Origin: JAMIFV01 sp035906055
GTDB taxonomy: Bacteria; Pseudomonadota; Alphaproteobacteria; Rickettsiales; JABCZZ01
Length of the DNA stretch: 64,000 bases
Assembly: GCA_035906055.1 (NCBI GenBank)
Contig: JAMIFV010000043.1
Coordinates: forward strand, 1 to 64,000
Direction: 5' to 3'
The notes below the pieces were generated by a model. The model worked only from the letters and a program-made list of their open reading frames with translations. It was not told the DNA's origin and did not search any database. The position numbers and the translations under genes were made by a program. Positions 35,091 through 44,718 of the stretch are shown here, one piece after another; the first letter of the stretch is position 1, and each line of letters opens with the position of its first letter.

Positions 35091-37109
35091 TTAAGCGGCG
35101 GACTTGATCAGCACCTTTTCCCTTGGGCCGTCAGCAAGGATGCGCGAGCGCCCCACCACAATGATACGGTCGCATGCCGACAGCAGGTGATGGCTGTGCG
35201 TGCTGATAAGCATGGTGCAGGTGCCTTTGAGCGCCGCAAGCTGGCGCGCCAGATGTTCTTCCAGCTGCGCGTCCAGCCCGTTCGTCGGTTCGTCCAGCAG
35301 CAGCAATTGCGGCTCAAATGCAATCGCCCGTGCCAGCGCCACCAGTTGTTTCTGCCCTCCTGAAAGCGCATTGCCGCGCTGTCCTGCCTCGGTCGTCCAG
35401 TTGAGGCCGTTCTCCTGGAAGCTCTTTATCAGGCCGGTTATTTCAAGCGCCTTGCGGCGCGCTTCAGAAGAAAGCTGCGGTCTGCCGGCGCGAATATTCT
35501 CTTCGATCGTGCCGTCGATCAGCGAGACGTCCTGTGGTTTGTAACCTATCATGCGCGAAATATCGTCCGCAGTCATCGTGGATACGGGAATATTATCGAT
35601 CAGCACCTGCCCCGCATCGGGGTGGATAAGCCCGGTGACAAGGCGCATCAATGTGGTTTTACCGCTGCCCGGCGCCCCGGCGATGCCCACCATCTCACCG
35701 TGCCGGATCTGCAGGGTCACATCCTTGAGCACAGGATGCCCCCCATGCCCCATATTGCAGGTTACGTTATCCAGCCGCACTGAAGCTTGCGCCATCTCAT
35801 GCGCAGCAACAGGCTTGCGCGGCGCATAGCCGGTGGGCAATATCCGGTTTAACTCCCTCAGCGCATTGCGCAGTTCATAGTACCGCACAAACAGCGTGGT
35901 GACCGAGGAAAAGCTCGCAATCATCCTCGCCGTGAGCATGGAGGCCGCCAGTAACCCGCCGGAAGTAAGGCTGCCCGCTTCCACCATGTAGGCCCCCCCC
36001 ACCAGCACGACGGCATAGGAAAGAAACGACAGCTCATTGCTGGCCGACTGCCCGATGCCAAACCACACGCGCGCCATGCTGGAGGAATAGGACGCCGTAT
36101 TACTCGCGCCATACCATTTATTGGCAATGGCGTTCTCGGCATATTTGCCCAGCAGCGCGTCGCGGGAGTGGATAATGTCCGCCAGCAGGCCAAGGCGCTT
36201 CTCGCTGGCACGGCTGGAATTCTTTTCATAGCGCAGCGCCGGGCGGATAATGAGGGCGTTTATCACCACCACCATAAGCCCGAAGCCAAGCCCCACAAAC
36301 ACCAGCGGCCCCGCAACCAGTGTGATTGCCAGCGCAAACAGGATGAGGAACGGCAGATCCGCCAGCGCCAGCATGTAAGTGGACGATACGAAATCGCGGT
36401 AATGCACCAGCTGCTTGTAACGCTCAAGCACCATGCCTATCTCAGGCAGGGCATTGGGCTTCGTGTTCATGAGGCTGCGCAGTATCGTGCGGTCAAAGCC
36501 CGCGTCGCTGGAGCGTGCCACGCGTTCCGACACCAGCGTGCGGATGACACGCAGCGAGAAATCCATCACGGCGATGATGCCCATGCCTATGAGCAGCGCC
36601 CACATCGTCGCGGTTATGCCGTTGGCCAGCACTTTGTCGTATACGAAGCTGCTGAACAGCGGCAATGCCAGCGCGAACATGTTCACCAGCACACCGCACA
36701 GGAATATCTGCGCCAGCTTCGGCGTATGCCTGCGGATATGCGTCATCACACGGTCCGCTTCACCGTAAGGCTGAAGGATCACCAGTATCTCGGCCACATT
36801 GTTCAGGTCGTCGGGCGCTACGCCGCGGGCGACAGTGCCGTTTTCATTTACGATGCAGCCGTTTTCCGCAGCACCGGCGACCGGAACATAACCGCCATCG
36901 TTTAGCAGCAGCACGCAGCCCACCTGTCCGTCTTCGTCGGGCAGCGCCTGATACAGCAGCGGCATGCGCTTATGCACCATGCCTACGCTGGCAAGCTGAT
37001 CTTTAAGCTCATTGTCACTGGGAGCCGCACGCTCAGATGCAAGCAATACACCGCGCGTTGCAAGCACTGCTGAAATGGCCCCACCGAGCGACTGGACCGC
37101 CATTATCAC
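35091..37109 (-). CDS. type I secretion ABC exporter (HlyB/LapB type)
   Basis: This 672-residue inner-membrane exporter has three parts. The first 115 residues form a C39-like domain without the catalytic Cys, used to hold substrates. Residues 130-410 are the membrane domain. The ATPase has Walker A GAPGSGKT at 478-485, signature LSGGQ at 582-586 and Walker B LLLLDEPTNGLD from 602. The start is a GTG at 37109 overlapping the RTX stop, or the ATG at 37103. It is the last gene of the six-gene operon and should export the RTX protein encoded just upstream. Confidence 0.94.
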   Translation of the reverse strand: MIMAVQSLGGAISAVLATRGVLLASERAAPSDNELKDQLASVGMVHKRMPLLYQALPDEDGQVGCVLLLNDGGYVPVAGAAENGCIVNENGTVARGVAPDDLNNVAEILVILQPYGEADRVMTHIRRHTPKLAQIFLCGVLVNMFALALPLFSSFVYDKVLANGITATMWALLIGMGIIAVMDFSLRVIRTLVSERVARSSDAGFDRTILRSLMNTKPNALPEIGMVLERYKQLVHYRDFVSSTYMLALADLPFLILFALAITLVAGPLVFVGLGFGLMVVVINALIIRPALRYEKNSSRASEKRLGLLADIIHSRDALLGKYAENAIANKWYGASNTASYSSSMARVWFGIGQSASNELSFLSYAVVLVGGAYMVEAGSLTSGGLLAASMLTARMIASFSSVTTLFVRYYELRNALRELNRILPTGYAPRKPVAAHEMAQASVRLDNVTCNMGHGGHPVLKDVTLQIRHGEMVGIAGAPGSGKTTLMRLVTGLIHPDAGQVLIDNIPVSTMTADDISRMIGYKPQDVSLIDGTIEENIRAGRPQLSSEARRKALEITGLIKSFQENGLNWTTEAGQRGNALSGGQKQLVALARAIAFEPQLLLLDEPTNGLDAQLEEHLARQLAALKGTCTMLISTHSHHLLSACDRIIVVGRSRILADGPREKVLIKSAA

Positions 37110-40100
37110 GCCCCGTAATGCACATTAAGCTGTGCGATCTGTGTTATATGGGCTGGCTCGGAATAATAGCGGTAGACGTAGTCGGAGCCGGAGCCGGTGA
37201 CCGTGAAATCGCCAGCGGCGGTGAAAGTGTCGCCTGTATCCAGCCTGAAAGCAAGCGTGGAACTGTTACCCGTATCCACCAGACCTCGTATGTCGCTGGC
37301 GGAAAGGGAGTAGGTGTTACCGCTAGCCGAATTGCGCACGTCCAGCGACTCGATGGATACGTAACGGGAGCCGTCGAAGCTGTTGGCTGCCAGAGAGGTA
37401 AGCCCCGCTATTATCAGGCTGTCAGTGTCGCCGCCGCCGTCTATCAGCGTGAAGGTCGCCAAATCGCTGGCATTAATATAAAAGCTGTCATTGCCGAGGC
37501 CGCCATTAAGCGTGTCCGCCCCGCCGCCGCCGCTAATGATATCGTTACCGCTGCCACCATTGATGACATTGGCAGAACTGTTGCCATAGAGCACGTCGTC
37601 ATAGCCAGAACCGGTGATGTTCTCGACATTGGTGATGGTACTGTAGGAATAGATGCCGGTGGAACCCGTCCTCGCCTGATAGACGGAGAAGCCGCTGCCC
37701 CAGTAGTAGGCCTTGTCGGAAGAGCCGAAGAATGCGCCATCACTGAAAAAGACCTGCACGCCCGTGCTAGCCGAACTATACCAGTTATTGTCAAATATCA
37801 CGGTATCGGTGCCGCTGCCACCGTCGATGGTATTGCTGCCCACCGTGGCATATATAGTGTCGTTGCCGCCAAGGCCGTAAATGGCGTTCGTGCCGCCCTG
37901 CGCGTTGATCTGGTTGTTACCGCCGTTACCCACAAGGATGTCGTTACCGCCAGCGCCCAGGATATTCTCGATATTGACGAGGAAATCAGTACCGGAATAC
38001 CCCGTGCCGAACCCGGTGTAAGCAAGGGCTGAACCTGTGGGGCTGCTGCCTGCCGCGATCGTCAGCGTGGATATGCCCCGGTCAATGTGATCGGCCACGC
38101 CGTTACTGTTGATATCAGCGGTGCCATCAAGGTAGATCACCGTATTGTTGTTAGTATTGACATAATACGTATCGGTTCCGCCGCCGCCGTCGACGCGGTC
38201 ATTATCCGTCATGCGGATAAAGTCATTGCCGGAACCGCCGAAGATAAAATCCGTGCCATTGCCCGGATCATAATCCATCGCGGTGGTGGTGCCCCAGATA
38301 ACGTCGTTGTACGCGCTGGCGATTATGCGGTCGATCCCGCCCTGCGTATACGTATCGCCGATGGCGTGTGAAGAAGCGTCCGCAGCGGTTACGCCCCATC
38401 CGGCGCCGCTGGAAGCGTTTACCGTTATGGTCTGGCCGAGGCTGTTTCTCGCCGTACGGCTTACGGAATCAAAATTGACCAGCACGCCCACAGGGGAACT
38501 GTTATAATAGATCGTATCATAAGCGCCTGACGTGGTGATTACGCTGTCGGTAGCGCTATTGAGGTAAAAGGCATTGGTACCCGCACCGCCGTCCAGATAT
38601 TTGGTGCCGCTGCTGGAGCTGTACAGGTTGTCGTTACCGATGCCACCGTAGAGATAATCCGTACCAGCGTTACTGTAGAGGGTGTCGTTGCCATCGTTAC
38701 CATACAGCACATCGTTGCCGTTACTGCCGGTAATGGTGTCGGCACCGCTTCCGCCGAGGATCGACGTGATCGAGCTGACGCCGGTGGTCGGCGTGAATGC
38801 ATACAAGTCGCCGTTGGCAAGGCCAGCCGTGCCTGCGCCCGTCAGCAGGTTGACGACAAGACCGGTAGAGTCCGCGGTGTAATTGATCGTGTTGGTTTGT
38901 CCTACCCCAAGGTTAGCGCCGTTAGTGCCATCATAACGCACGCCTGCATGCTGGCTGTAGAAATAATTATTTCCGCTGCCGCCATAAAGCGCGTCATTAC
39001 CTGCAATGCCGGTATAGAACGTATTATTCCCGTCGCCGCCATAGAGTGTGTCGTTGCCGGTGCCGCCGGTAAGCGTGTCGTTGCCGTCGCCGCCATAGAT
39101 CGTATCGTCGCCGCCTCCGCTGGAAATCACGTCGTCACCCGCACCGGCGGTAATGGTTTCGGTGGCCGCCGTGCCGGTGATCGTGTCATTGTTCTGCGTG
39201 GCGATAAGCCGGGTAATGCCGCTGAACGTGTCGTTTAAGCCCGTGCCTGCCGCTGTGCCGGAGAGCAATATGGTAAGGCCGGTAGTGGTAACCGTGCTGT
39301 AATCGAGCGTGTTCACGCCGCCGCCGCCGGTGATGGAATTCGTGCCCAGCCCCGGCCTGAACGTATCATCGCCCGAACCGCCGATCAGCGTATCGTCATT
39401 GTCGCCCGTGGTAATCGTATTGCCGCCATTGCCGACGGTGATATGGTTGTTGCCCGCCCCGGCGTTGATCACGTTAGCACCGTCGCCAAGCACGATCGTG
39501 TCAGCACCTGCGCCCGCCGTCACGGTGTAATTGCCGCCACCGGCCTGAATATCGTTAGCGCCGTCCCCTGCCTGGATATTGCCGCCGCCGGAGGTAAGCC
39601 GGATAATATCGTCACCGGCACCGCCGGTAATCGTATAGTAGCCGGTGCCGCCGGTGATAGTGTTGGTGCCGTCACCCGCCGTTATCGTGCTGTCGCCATT
39701 ACCGACCACGATAGTGTCCGCACCGCTGCCGGTAGTAATCATGTAAGCGCCTGCGCCAGCGGTAACGCTGTTCACGCCGTCGCCCGCAAATATTTCTCCG
39801 CTGCCGTCACCGACAGAGATCGTGTCATCGCCCGAGCCTGTGGTTACGCGGTTATAACCGGCCCCCAGCGTCACGCTGTTGGTGCCGTCACCCGCGTCGA
39901 CGATATTATCACCCGCCAAGGCCGTGATCGTATCGTTGCCGGAACCGGTGGATGCCGAGTTATTGCCCGCCCCCAGATCCACGATGTTGTTGCCGTTGCC
40001 CAGTGCCACCGTATCGTTGCCTTCGCGGGCATAGATGGTTTTGTCCCCATCTCCGCCGGTGATTGTGTCGTTATTGCGTCCGGCATGCACTTCGTCATTG

Positions 40101-41371
40101 CCGGTGGAAAGGGCGATGATGTTGGGCTGATCCTGCGTAGGCAGGATGTAAATCTCCTGCAGCCTGCCCTGATTTTCGTAAACCAGCGACTGGTCGGTCA
40201 CCTGGCTCACATCGGTAACGTCCATATACAGGAAACGGAACGTCTGCTGACTGTGGAACTGTTGCGCACGCGTGGTCTTGCCGGTCACATCCACGGTAAT
40301 ATCGAAGCTGCCCGTTCCAGCAGTATCATAAATGAGGGTAAAAGAATCCTGCGCCAGCACGCTGCTTGAAGAAAGCGTCCAGTTGCCGCCGCCATTGTCG
40401 GTAGCGCCCAGAATGGAAACACCCGCCGGAACCCCGGATATCTGGACGTCATCCAGTGTAATGAAATAGCCTGCCACATTCAGGATAAACTGCTTGGCGT
40501 AATTGCTGGTGCTGACGGCGGGGTTGCTGTTGCCAACCGCTGGCCCCTGCGCGTAGATCAGGTCGTTGCCTGCGGTGCCGGTGATCGTGGCAGCGGAAAA
40601 CTGCAATGCGTTGCGCGGGCCGATCTGCGCGTCCGCACCCGAACCCGCCGCACCGCCACCGCCATAAATGATGGTGGTGCCGGGCATGGTCGTGGTGTCA
40701 TAAGTCGTGCTTACAACGTTGCCCATGAACAATGTGGTAATCGGCGTCAGGCTTAAAGGGGGCGGAACACCGGGAGGAGAAGCCGACGCCTGCGGGGGCG
40801 GCTTGTATTCATGCGGCGGTTCGTAGCTGTAATCCGAAGTATGCAGGTTCTGGATGATCTTCTGTGCCTTATCGAGCATCTTTTCCGCAGCGGAACCTTC
40901 AGTGTTCTGGCTAGTGGACGACGTGCTCTGGGACGAGGAAGACGACGACTCATCCTGCTTGTGCTGCTCTTTTTCCGTCTCGGCCTGTGCCTTGGCCTCC
41001 TTGACGGCTTTCTCCACCGCTTCTTCCAGCTCGGCCCTGGTAAACTCCTTGGAGAGGTCTTCTTCGGCGGGCTTCTGCTCCTGCATGTCCGCCGACGTAA
41101 GCAAGGTGGAGCTGTCTACGGCACGCAATGTGGAATTCACCTGCGCCAGCAGCGCGTCCGCCGCCATCTTCTGACCTTGAAATTCTATTTCCGCAGGGGA
41201 CTCGCTCATTGCTGAAAGCCCCGCGCCCGGCAGCACGATCAGGCTTCCGTCCTGTAACTGCAGCAAAATATCCACGTCGACAATGTCGATCCTGCTGATG
41301 GAGGAAAACGCCACATCAGAAAGGACATACGCCCCTGCCGCATTCGGTTTTACAAGTGCCTTCTGTGACAT
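37106..41371 (-). CDS. large RTX (calcium-binding repeat) secreted protein, probable adhesin
   Basis: This 1421-residue protein begins with a beta-rich N-terminal region (1-90), an acidic coiled-coil-like stretch (95-135), a Ser-rich linker (141-160) and a Pro-rich segment (185-210). From about 425 onwards it consists mostly of glycine-rich nonapeptides such as GGTGNDTLYGGDGNDTL; many copies in the first block (425-700) are degenerate, of the type GDGTNSVTLGAG. The last 90 residues (YSLSASDIRGLVDTGNSS and onwards) look like a type I secretion signal. There is no catalytic domain. It is very likely a surface or matrix protein exported by the neighbouring machine. Confidence 0.93.
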   Translation of the reverse strand: MSQKALVKPNAAGAYVLSDVAFSSISRIDIVDVDILLQLQDGSLIVLPGAGLSAMSESPAEIEFQGQKMAADALLAQVNSTLRAVDSSTLLTSADMQEQKPAEEDLSKEFTRAELEEAVEKAVKEAKAQAETEKEQHKQDESSSSSSQSTSSTSQNTEGSAAEKMLDKAQKIIQNLHTSDYSYEPPHEYKPPPQASASPPGVPPPLSLTPITTLFMGNVVSTTYDTTTMPGTTIIYGGGGAAGSGADAQIGPRNALQFSAATITGTAGNDLIYAQGPAVGNSNPAVSTSNYAKQFILNVAGYFITLDDVQISGVPAGVSILGATDNGGGNWTLSSSSVLAQDSFTLIYDTAGTGSFDITVDVTGKTTRAQQFHSQQTFRFLYMDVTDVSQVTDQSLVYENQGRLQEIYILPTQDQPNIIALSTGNDEVHAGRNNDTITGGDGDKTIYAREGNDTVALGNGNNIVDLGAGNNSASTGSGNDTITALAGDNIVDAGDGTNSVTLGAGYNRVTTGSGDDTISVGDGSGEIFAGDGVNSVTAGAGAYMITTGSGADTIVVGNGDSTITAGDGTNTITGGTGYYTITGGAGDDIIRLTSGGGNIQAGDGANDIQAGGGNYTVTAGAGADTIVLGDGANVINAGAGNNHITVGNGGNTITTGDNDDTLIGGSGDDTFRPGLGTNSITGGGGVNTLDYSTVTTTGLTILLSGTAAGTGLNDTFSGITRLIATQNNDTITGTAATETITAGAGDDVISSGGGDDTIYGGDGNDTLTGGTGNDTLYGGDGNNTFYTGIAGNDALYGGSGNNYFYSQHAGVRYDGTNGANLGVGQTNTINYTADSTGLVVNLLTGAGTAGLANGDLYAFTPTTGVSSITSILGGSGADTITGSNGNDVLYGNDGNDTLYSNAGTDYLYGGIGNDNLYSSSSGTKYLDGGAGTNAFYLNSATDSVITTSGAYDTIYYNSSPVGVLVNFDSVSRTARNSLGQTITVNASSGAGWGVTAADASSHAIGDTYTQGGIDRIIASAYNDVIWGTTTAMDYDPGNGTDFIFGGSGNDFIRMTDNDRVDGGGGTDTYYVNTNNNTVIYLDGTADINSNGVADHIDRGISTLTIAAGSSPTGSALAYTGFGTGYSGTDFLVNIENILGAGGNDILVGNGGNNQINAQGGTNAIYGLGGNDTIYATVGSNTIDGGSGTDTVIFDNNWYSSASTGVQVFFSDGAFFGSSDKAYYWGSGFSVYQARTGSTGIYSYSTITNVENITGSGYDDVLYGNSSANVINGGSGNDIISGGGGADTLNGGLGNDSFYINASDLATFTLIDGGGDTDSLIIAGLTSLAANSFDGSRYVSIESLDVRNSASGNTYSLSASDIRGLVDTGNSSTLAFRLDTGDTFTAAGDFTVTGSGSDYVYRYYSEPAHITQIAQLNVHYGA

Positions 41372-41410
41372 ATCTGCGGTTTTCCGAGACCCTTACGCGT
41401 TATAACGATC

Positions 41411-42787
41411 TCAACCTTGCCCTCCTTCCATGCGATCCCTCAGGCTGCGCGCCTCGGTCACCATTTCTTCCACAAGGATGCTCTGGTGACTGATGGAGGT
41501 CGAGATTGATTCTATAATAGTAGATAATGACTCAAAACCCGTTAACTTTTCTTTAATATCCCACAAATGACGGCCTGATCCAACACCTGCCTGTTCAATC
41601 GCCCCGGCCTTTTCCACCATATTCCTGAAGGAAGCCATAACATCGCTATGCGAGCGCCGCTGGGAATCGAGCACTGCCGTCAACGAGCTCGCCAATTGCA
41701 CATGAATATCAGATACCTGCTGAAGAACACGCTGCTGTTCCAGATTAGAGGCAACAAGGGAGCGCAATTCTTCCAGCGTGCGTTCGCCGGTTTCCTTCAT
41801 ACGCGGACCGAACCCCAGCAGTTCGTTGAGCTTGGTGGTGCCGTTGATGCTGTTTTCAAACGACTTAAAAAGAACATCGAGTTTTGTCAGAAGCTTATCC
41901 ATTCTATTGGCCAGCAGCACGTTGCTTTGCCAGTTCTTGCCAGCCCCCGGCTCCACCCCCTCCAGCTCCATTGAGGCGAGCGTCGCGATCGTCTGCGACT
42001 GCATGGCGATATTGGGATTGCTCTTGCGCGTGATCTGCGTCAGGTCATGCATCACATTACGCGCGCACATTACTACACGGCTGACGAAATGGCGCAGGTT
42101 GGTCATCATGATGGACAGCATGAGACTGGTCACAAGGCCAAACATGGACGCGGAAAACGCGATGCCCATGCCCGCCAGCGGCTTGCGCAATTCATGGATA
42201 AGCCGCTTGAACTGTTCTTCGGGGCTTTCACTGCTGCCGCTCATGCCGCCAAGCATTTCCGAAATGCCGGTCAGCGTTTGCAGCAGACCGATGAACGTGC
42301 CGAGCAGGCCAAGCGCGATCATGAAGCCGACAAGGAACTGCGGAAATTCCAGCTTGCTGTTATAATCGTCCAGCAGCGCGTGCAGTTCGCTTTCGATCGC
42401 GTTCTGGTCAAGCTGCGAGCTCAGCGTGCCGCCCGTTTCAGCGATATGCTTCAGGTAATGCCTTACGTAGCGCTCACTGATCCAGGGCTCTTCGAGCAGT
42501 TCCTTCATCGGCACACCGGCGGCAGCTTCCTTGCCAAAGCGCTCGATGACGCGGAAATCCTTCTGCGCGCTGCGCAGACGTTGCAATATGATAAGCGTGC
42601 CGTACAACGCCGTGCAGATGATCGCGCCGCTGATGGCGAGATCCTTTTCAATCGCTTCCTTGACGAAATCGCTGAAATAAAACGCCAGCAACAGAATAAG
42701 CACCAGCGGCGACATCACCTTGATCGTCACCACCACTTCGCGGTAAAGAATCGGGTCTTTTTTTGCCAGGCTGCGAAATACGTTCAT
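41411..42787 (-). CDS. MotA/TolQ/ExbB-like proton-channel subunit of the secretion operon
   Basis: This 458-residue inner-membrane protein has four predicted segments at about 21-42, 50-68, 148-172 and 203-228. GFMIALGLLGTFIGLLQTLTGI and KPLAGMGIAFSASMFGLVTSL match the MotA/TolQ/ExbB helices that form a channel around a partner carrying an Asp. A 230-residue C-terminal cytoplasmic tail, rich in Gln, Ser and heptad-like repeats, is much longer than in TolQ. It overlaps the HlyD gene by 4 bases. By position and type it corresponds to SiiB of the Salmonella SPI-4 system. Confidence 0.85.
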   Translation of the reverse strand: MNVFRSLAKKDPILYREVVVTIKVMSPLVLILLLAFYFSDFVKEAIEKDLAISGAIICTALYGTLIILQRLRSAQKDFRVIERFGKEAAAGVPMKELLEEPWISERYVRHYLKHIAETGGTLSSQLDQNAIESELHALLDDYNSKLEFPQFLVGFMIALGLLGTFIGLLQTLTGISEMLGGMSGSSESPEEQFKRLIHELRKPLAGMGIAFSASMFGLVTSLMLSIMMTNLRHFVSRVVMCARNVMHDLTQITRKSNPNIAMQSQTIATLASMELEGVEPGAGKNWQSNVLLANRMDKLLTKLDVLFKSFENSINGTTKLNELLGFGPRMKETGERTLEELRSLVASNLEQQRVLQQVSDIHVQLASSLTAVLDSQRRSHSDVMASFRNMVEKAGAIEQAGVGSGRHLWDIKEKLTGFESLSTIIESISTSISHQSILVEEMVTEARSLRDRMEGGQG

Positions 42788-44130
42788 ATGGAATCCTTAA
42801 ATATACTGTAAGTGAATTTTCTGACCGGAGACAGAATGAGGTTGAGCACGGTGCGTTTGCCCGTGACAATATCCGCTGTTGCCGTCATGCCGGGTGACAT
42901 GGAAAGCCCCTGATAGCTTGACGGCAGCGCGCTGACCAGAACGCTGACGCGGTAAAACACCTCCCCGCGCGCATCGGCGATGGTGTCGGCGCTGATCTCC
43001 TTCACCTTGCCTTTGAGCACACCGAGTTCGCCCACATCGTAGGCGGAAAGGCGCACCGTCGCGTCAAGCCCCGGTGCCAGATACCCTCTGTCCTTGGGCA
43101 AGGCCTGCGCTTCAATAAGTATCTCGCTCGTGGAGGGGATCAGCTCGAGTATCTTGTCGCCTGCGCGAATAACCCCACCGATAGTGTTCACCGTGATGCG
43201 GTTCACCGTGCCGTCGATCGGCGAACGTATGTCCGTGCGGCGGTAACGATCGGAATCGCCGCGCAATACCTTCTCAAGTCGTTCGATCTCCGCAAGCGCC
43301 GCCACATAATCGGTCTGGGCGCTCGTTACGAAATCCGACTGGATGGCTTTCTTCCTCGCATTCTCCTCGGCTATGGCCGCTTCCAGCGTGGGGATGCTGC
43401 TGGCCGCATCGTTGGTTTCGGTCTCCAGCCTGCCTTCACGGCTGCGCGCTTCAAGCAGTTCCAGCTTTGAAGACGACCCGCGCGCGGCCATTTCCTCGAT
43501 CAGCCCGGAGCGGTTATGCGCCACCCCCAGTTCACCCCTGAGCTTTACCACGCGCGTTTTTGCCTCGTTAAGGCGGGCGGTATGCTGGTTGATCGCCTCC
43601 GCATGCACCTTCATCTCCTGCGCCAGTTTTTCCCTGCGCGAAGCGAACAGCTTCTCTTCGGCCCTGCCAACAGGCGTGTTTGCCAGCTCTTCGGGAAGCG
43701 TAAAGTCAGCACTTCCCCTGGACTCGCTCTCCAGCCTCGCGGCACGCAGTTTCTGCGTCGTGATCTTGGCTTTGGTCTCTTCCAGATTGGCCCCCGCCGA
43801 TACATTATCAATCGTCAGCAGCAGGTCGCCCTTCTTTACCGCAGCACCTTCCACAACGGCAATCGAACCGATGATGCCACCTTCGAGATGCTGTATGGAC
43901 TGGCTACGCCCGGCCGCGATGATCTTGCCGTTCACGCGCACCACCCGGTCGATTTCGGATACATAAGCCCACAGCAATGCCGCAACCACGCAGAATGCGA
44001 CCAGCAGCACGTACAGCATCGTTCCTTCCATGCGACCGGGCGCGCGCGGCGGCGGCACGGCACCACCAGGCGGCTGTGAGGAGGCCGCGCTGTCAATGCC
44101 CTTCAAGAAGTATCTCAACATGGCCTGCAT
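42784..44130 (-). CDS. HlyD-family membrane fusion protein
   Basis: This 448-residue adaptor has one membrane segment at about 38-56, then RVNGKIIAAGRSQSIQHLEGGIIGSIAVVEGAAVKKGDLLLTID (first lipoyl half), a long coiled-coil hairpin (about 110-290) and the closing lipoyl and beta-barrel part (RRTDIRSPIDGTVNRITVNTIGGVI). It bridges the ABC exporter and the TolC-like channel. Its 5' end overlaps the MotB-like gene by about 30-38 bases, depending on which of two Met codons is used. Confidence 0.95.
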   Translation of the reverse strand: MQAMLRYFLKGIDSAASSQPPGGAVPPPRAPGRMEGTMLYVLLVAFCVVAALLWAYVSEIDRVVRVNGKIIAAGRSQSIQHLEGGIIGSIAVVEGAAVKKGDLLLTIDNVSAGANLEETKAKITTQKLRAARLESESRGSADFTLPEELANTPVGRAEEKLFASRREKLAQEMKVHAEAINQHTARLNEAKTRVVKLRGELGVAHNRSGLIEEMAARGSSSKLELLEARSREGRLETETNDAASSIPTLEAAIAEENARKKAIQSDFVTSAQTDYVAALAEIERLEKVLRGDSDRYRRTDIRSPIDGTVNRITVNTIGGVIRAGDKILELIPSTSEILIEAQALPKDRGYLAPGLDATVRLSAYDVGELGVLKGKVKEISADTIADARGEVFYRVSVLVSALPSSYQGLSMSPGMTATADIVTGKRTVLNLILSPVRKFTYSIFKDSI

Positions 44131-44716
44131 TCTTACTTTCGCTAGCGTTAAGGGGCTGCAGTATCCTGCTGTTAATCTTGTCCCCGGTCGTAAACCCCTT
44201 ATCGATAAGGAACTTCCTTACATACAGCGCACGGTAATACGCAAGGCGCTGCGCGACGCTGTACGCCTCACCGCCCAGATAGGAATTGATAATGATCTTC
44301 TGGCTAGGCGACTTTCTGATTTCCACCAGCGCGTCCACCAGCTTTTGCGACGACCCGTCGTCGAGGTCAACGCCGGACGCGGAATAATTGATGACCAGCT
44401 TACCTGCGCTCTTGACGATGTCTGCCTGCGTGCGCGCCGAATCATCGAGGAACCTGCTTGCCTCGGCGCTGTCGATCACCACGTCCTCATTGGCTACGGG
44501 TGCCGCTTGTTTAGCAGGCGTCACCTGCGCCTGCTGCTGTTGCTCAATCACTTTTTTCTGCTCGATGATGTCCTGCAGTTTCTTTTCCACCTTGTTGGCG
44601 GAAAGCGACAAGGCAATAACGAATACCACCAGCACGAACACCAGCGTCAGCACCACGTTGCTGAGCACGTCCACAAAGCCCGGCCAGTAATTTTGTTCTT
44701 TTCCGCCGCTGTCCAT
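44093..44716 (-). CDS. MotB/OmpA-like partner of the proton channel
   Basis: This 207-residue protein has a single N-terminal membrane helix (17-37) introduced by YWPGFVDVLSNVVLTLVFVLVV, with Asp16 at the place of the proton-carrying Asp of MotB and ExbD. A Gln-rich linker and an OmpA-like C-terminal domain follow (KIIINSYLGGEAYSVAQRLAYYRALYVRKFLIDKG). By type it corresponds to SiiA of SPI-4. It lies 2 bases after the TolC-like gene and overlaps the HlyD gene. Confidence 0.85.
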   Translation of the reverse strand: MDSGGKEQNYWPGFVDVLSNVVLTLVFVLVVFVIALSLSANKVEKKLQDIIEQKKVIEQQQQAQVTPAKQAAPVANEDVVIDSAEASRFLDDSARTQADIVKSAGKLVINYSASGVDLDDGSSQKLVDALVEIRKSPSQKIIINSYLGGEAYSVAQRLAYYRALYVRKFLIDKGFTTGDKINSRILQPLNASESKNAGHVEILLEGH

Positions 44717-44718
44717 GT

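Noticed and set aside
38900..40100. Regularly spaced short DNA repeats that at first resemble a CRISPR array
   Set aside because: The periodicity is 27 bases and degenerate, matching RTX nonapeptides in frame; there are no unique spacers of constant length and no cas genes.
37037..40369. Several long plus-strand frames opposite the RTX gene
   Set aside because: They are Val/Ile/Ala-rich complements of the glycine-rich repeats and have no start context.
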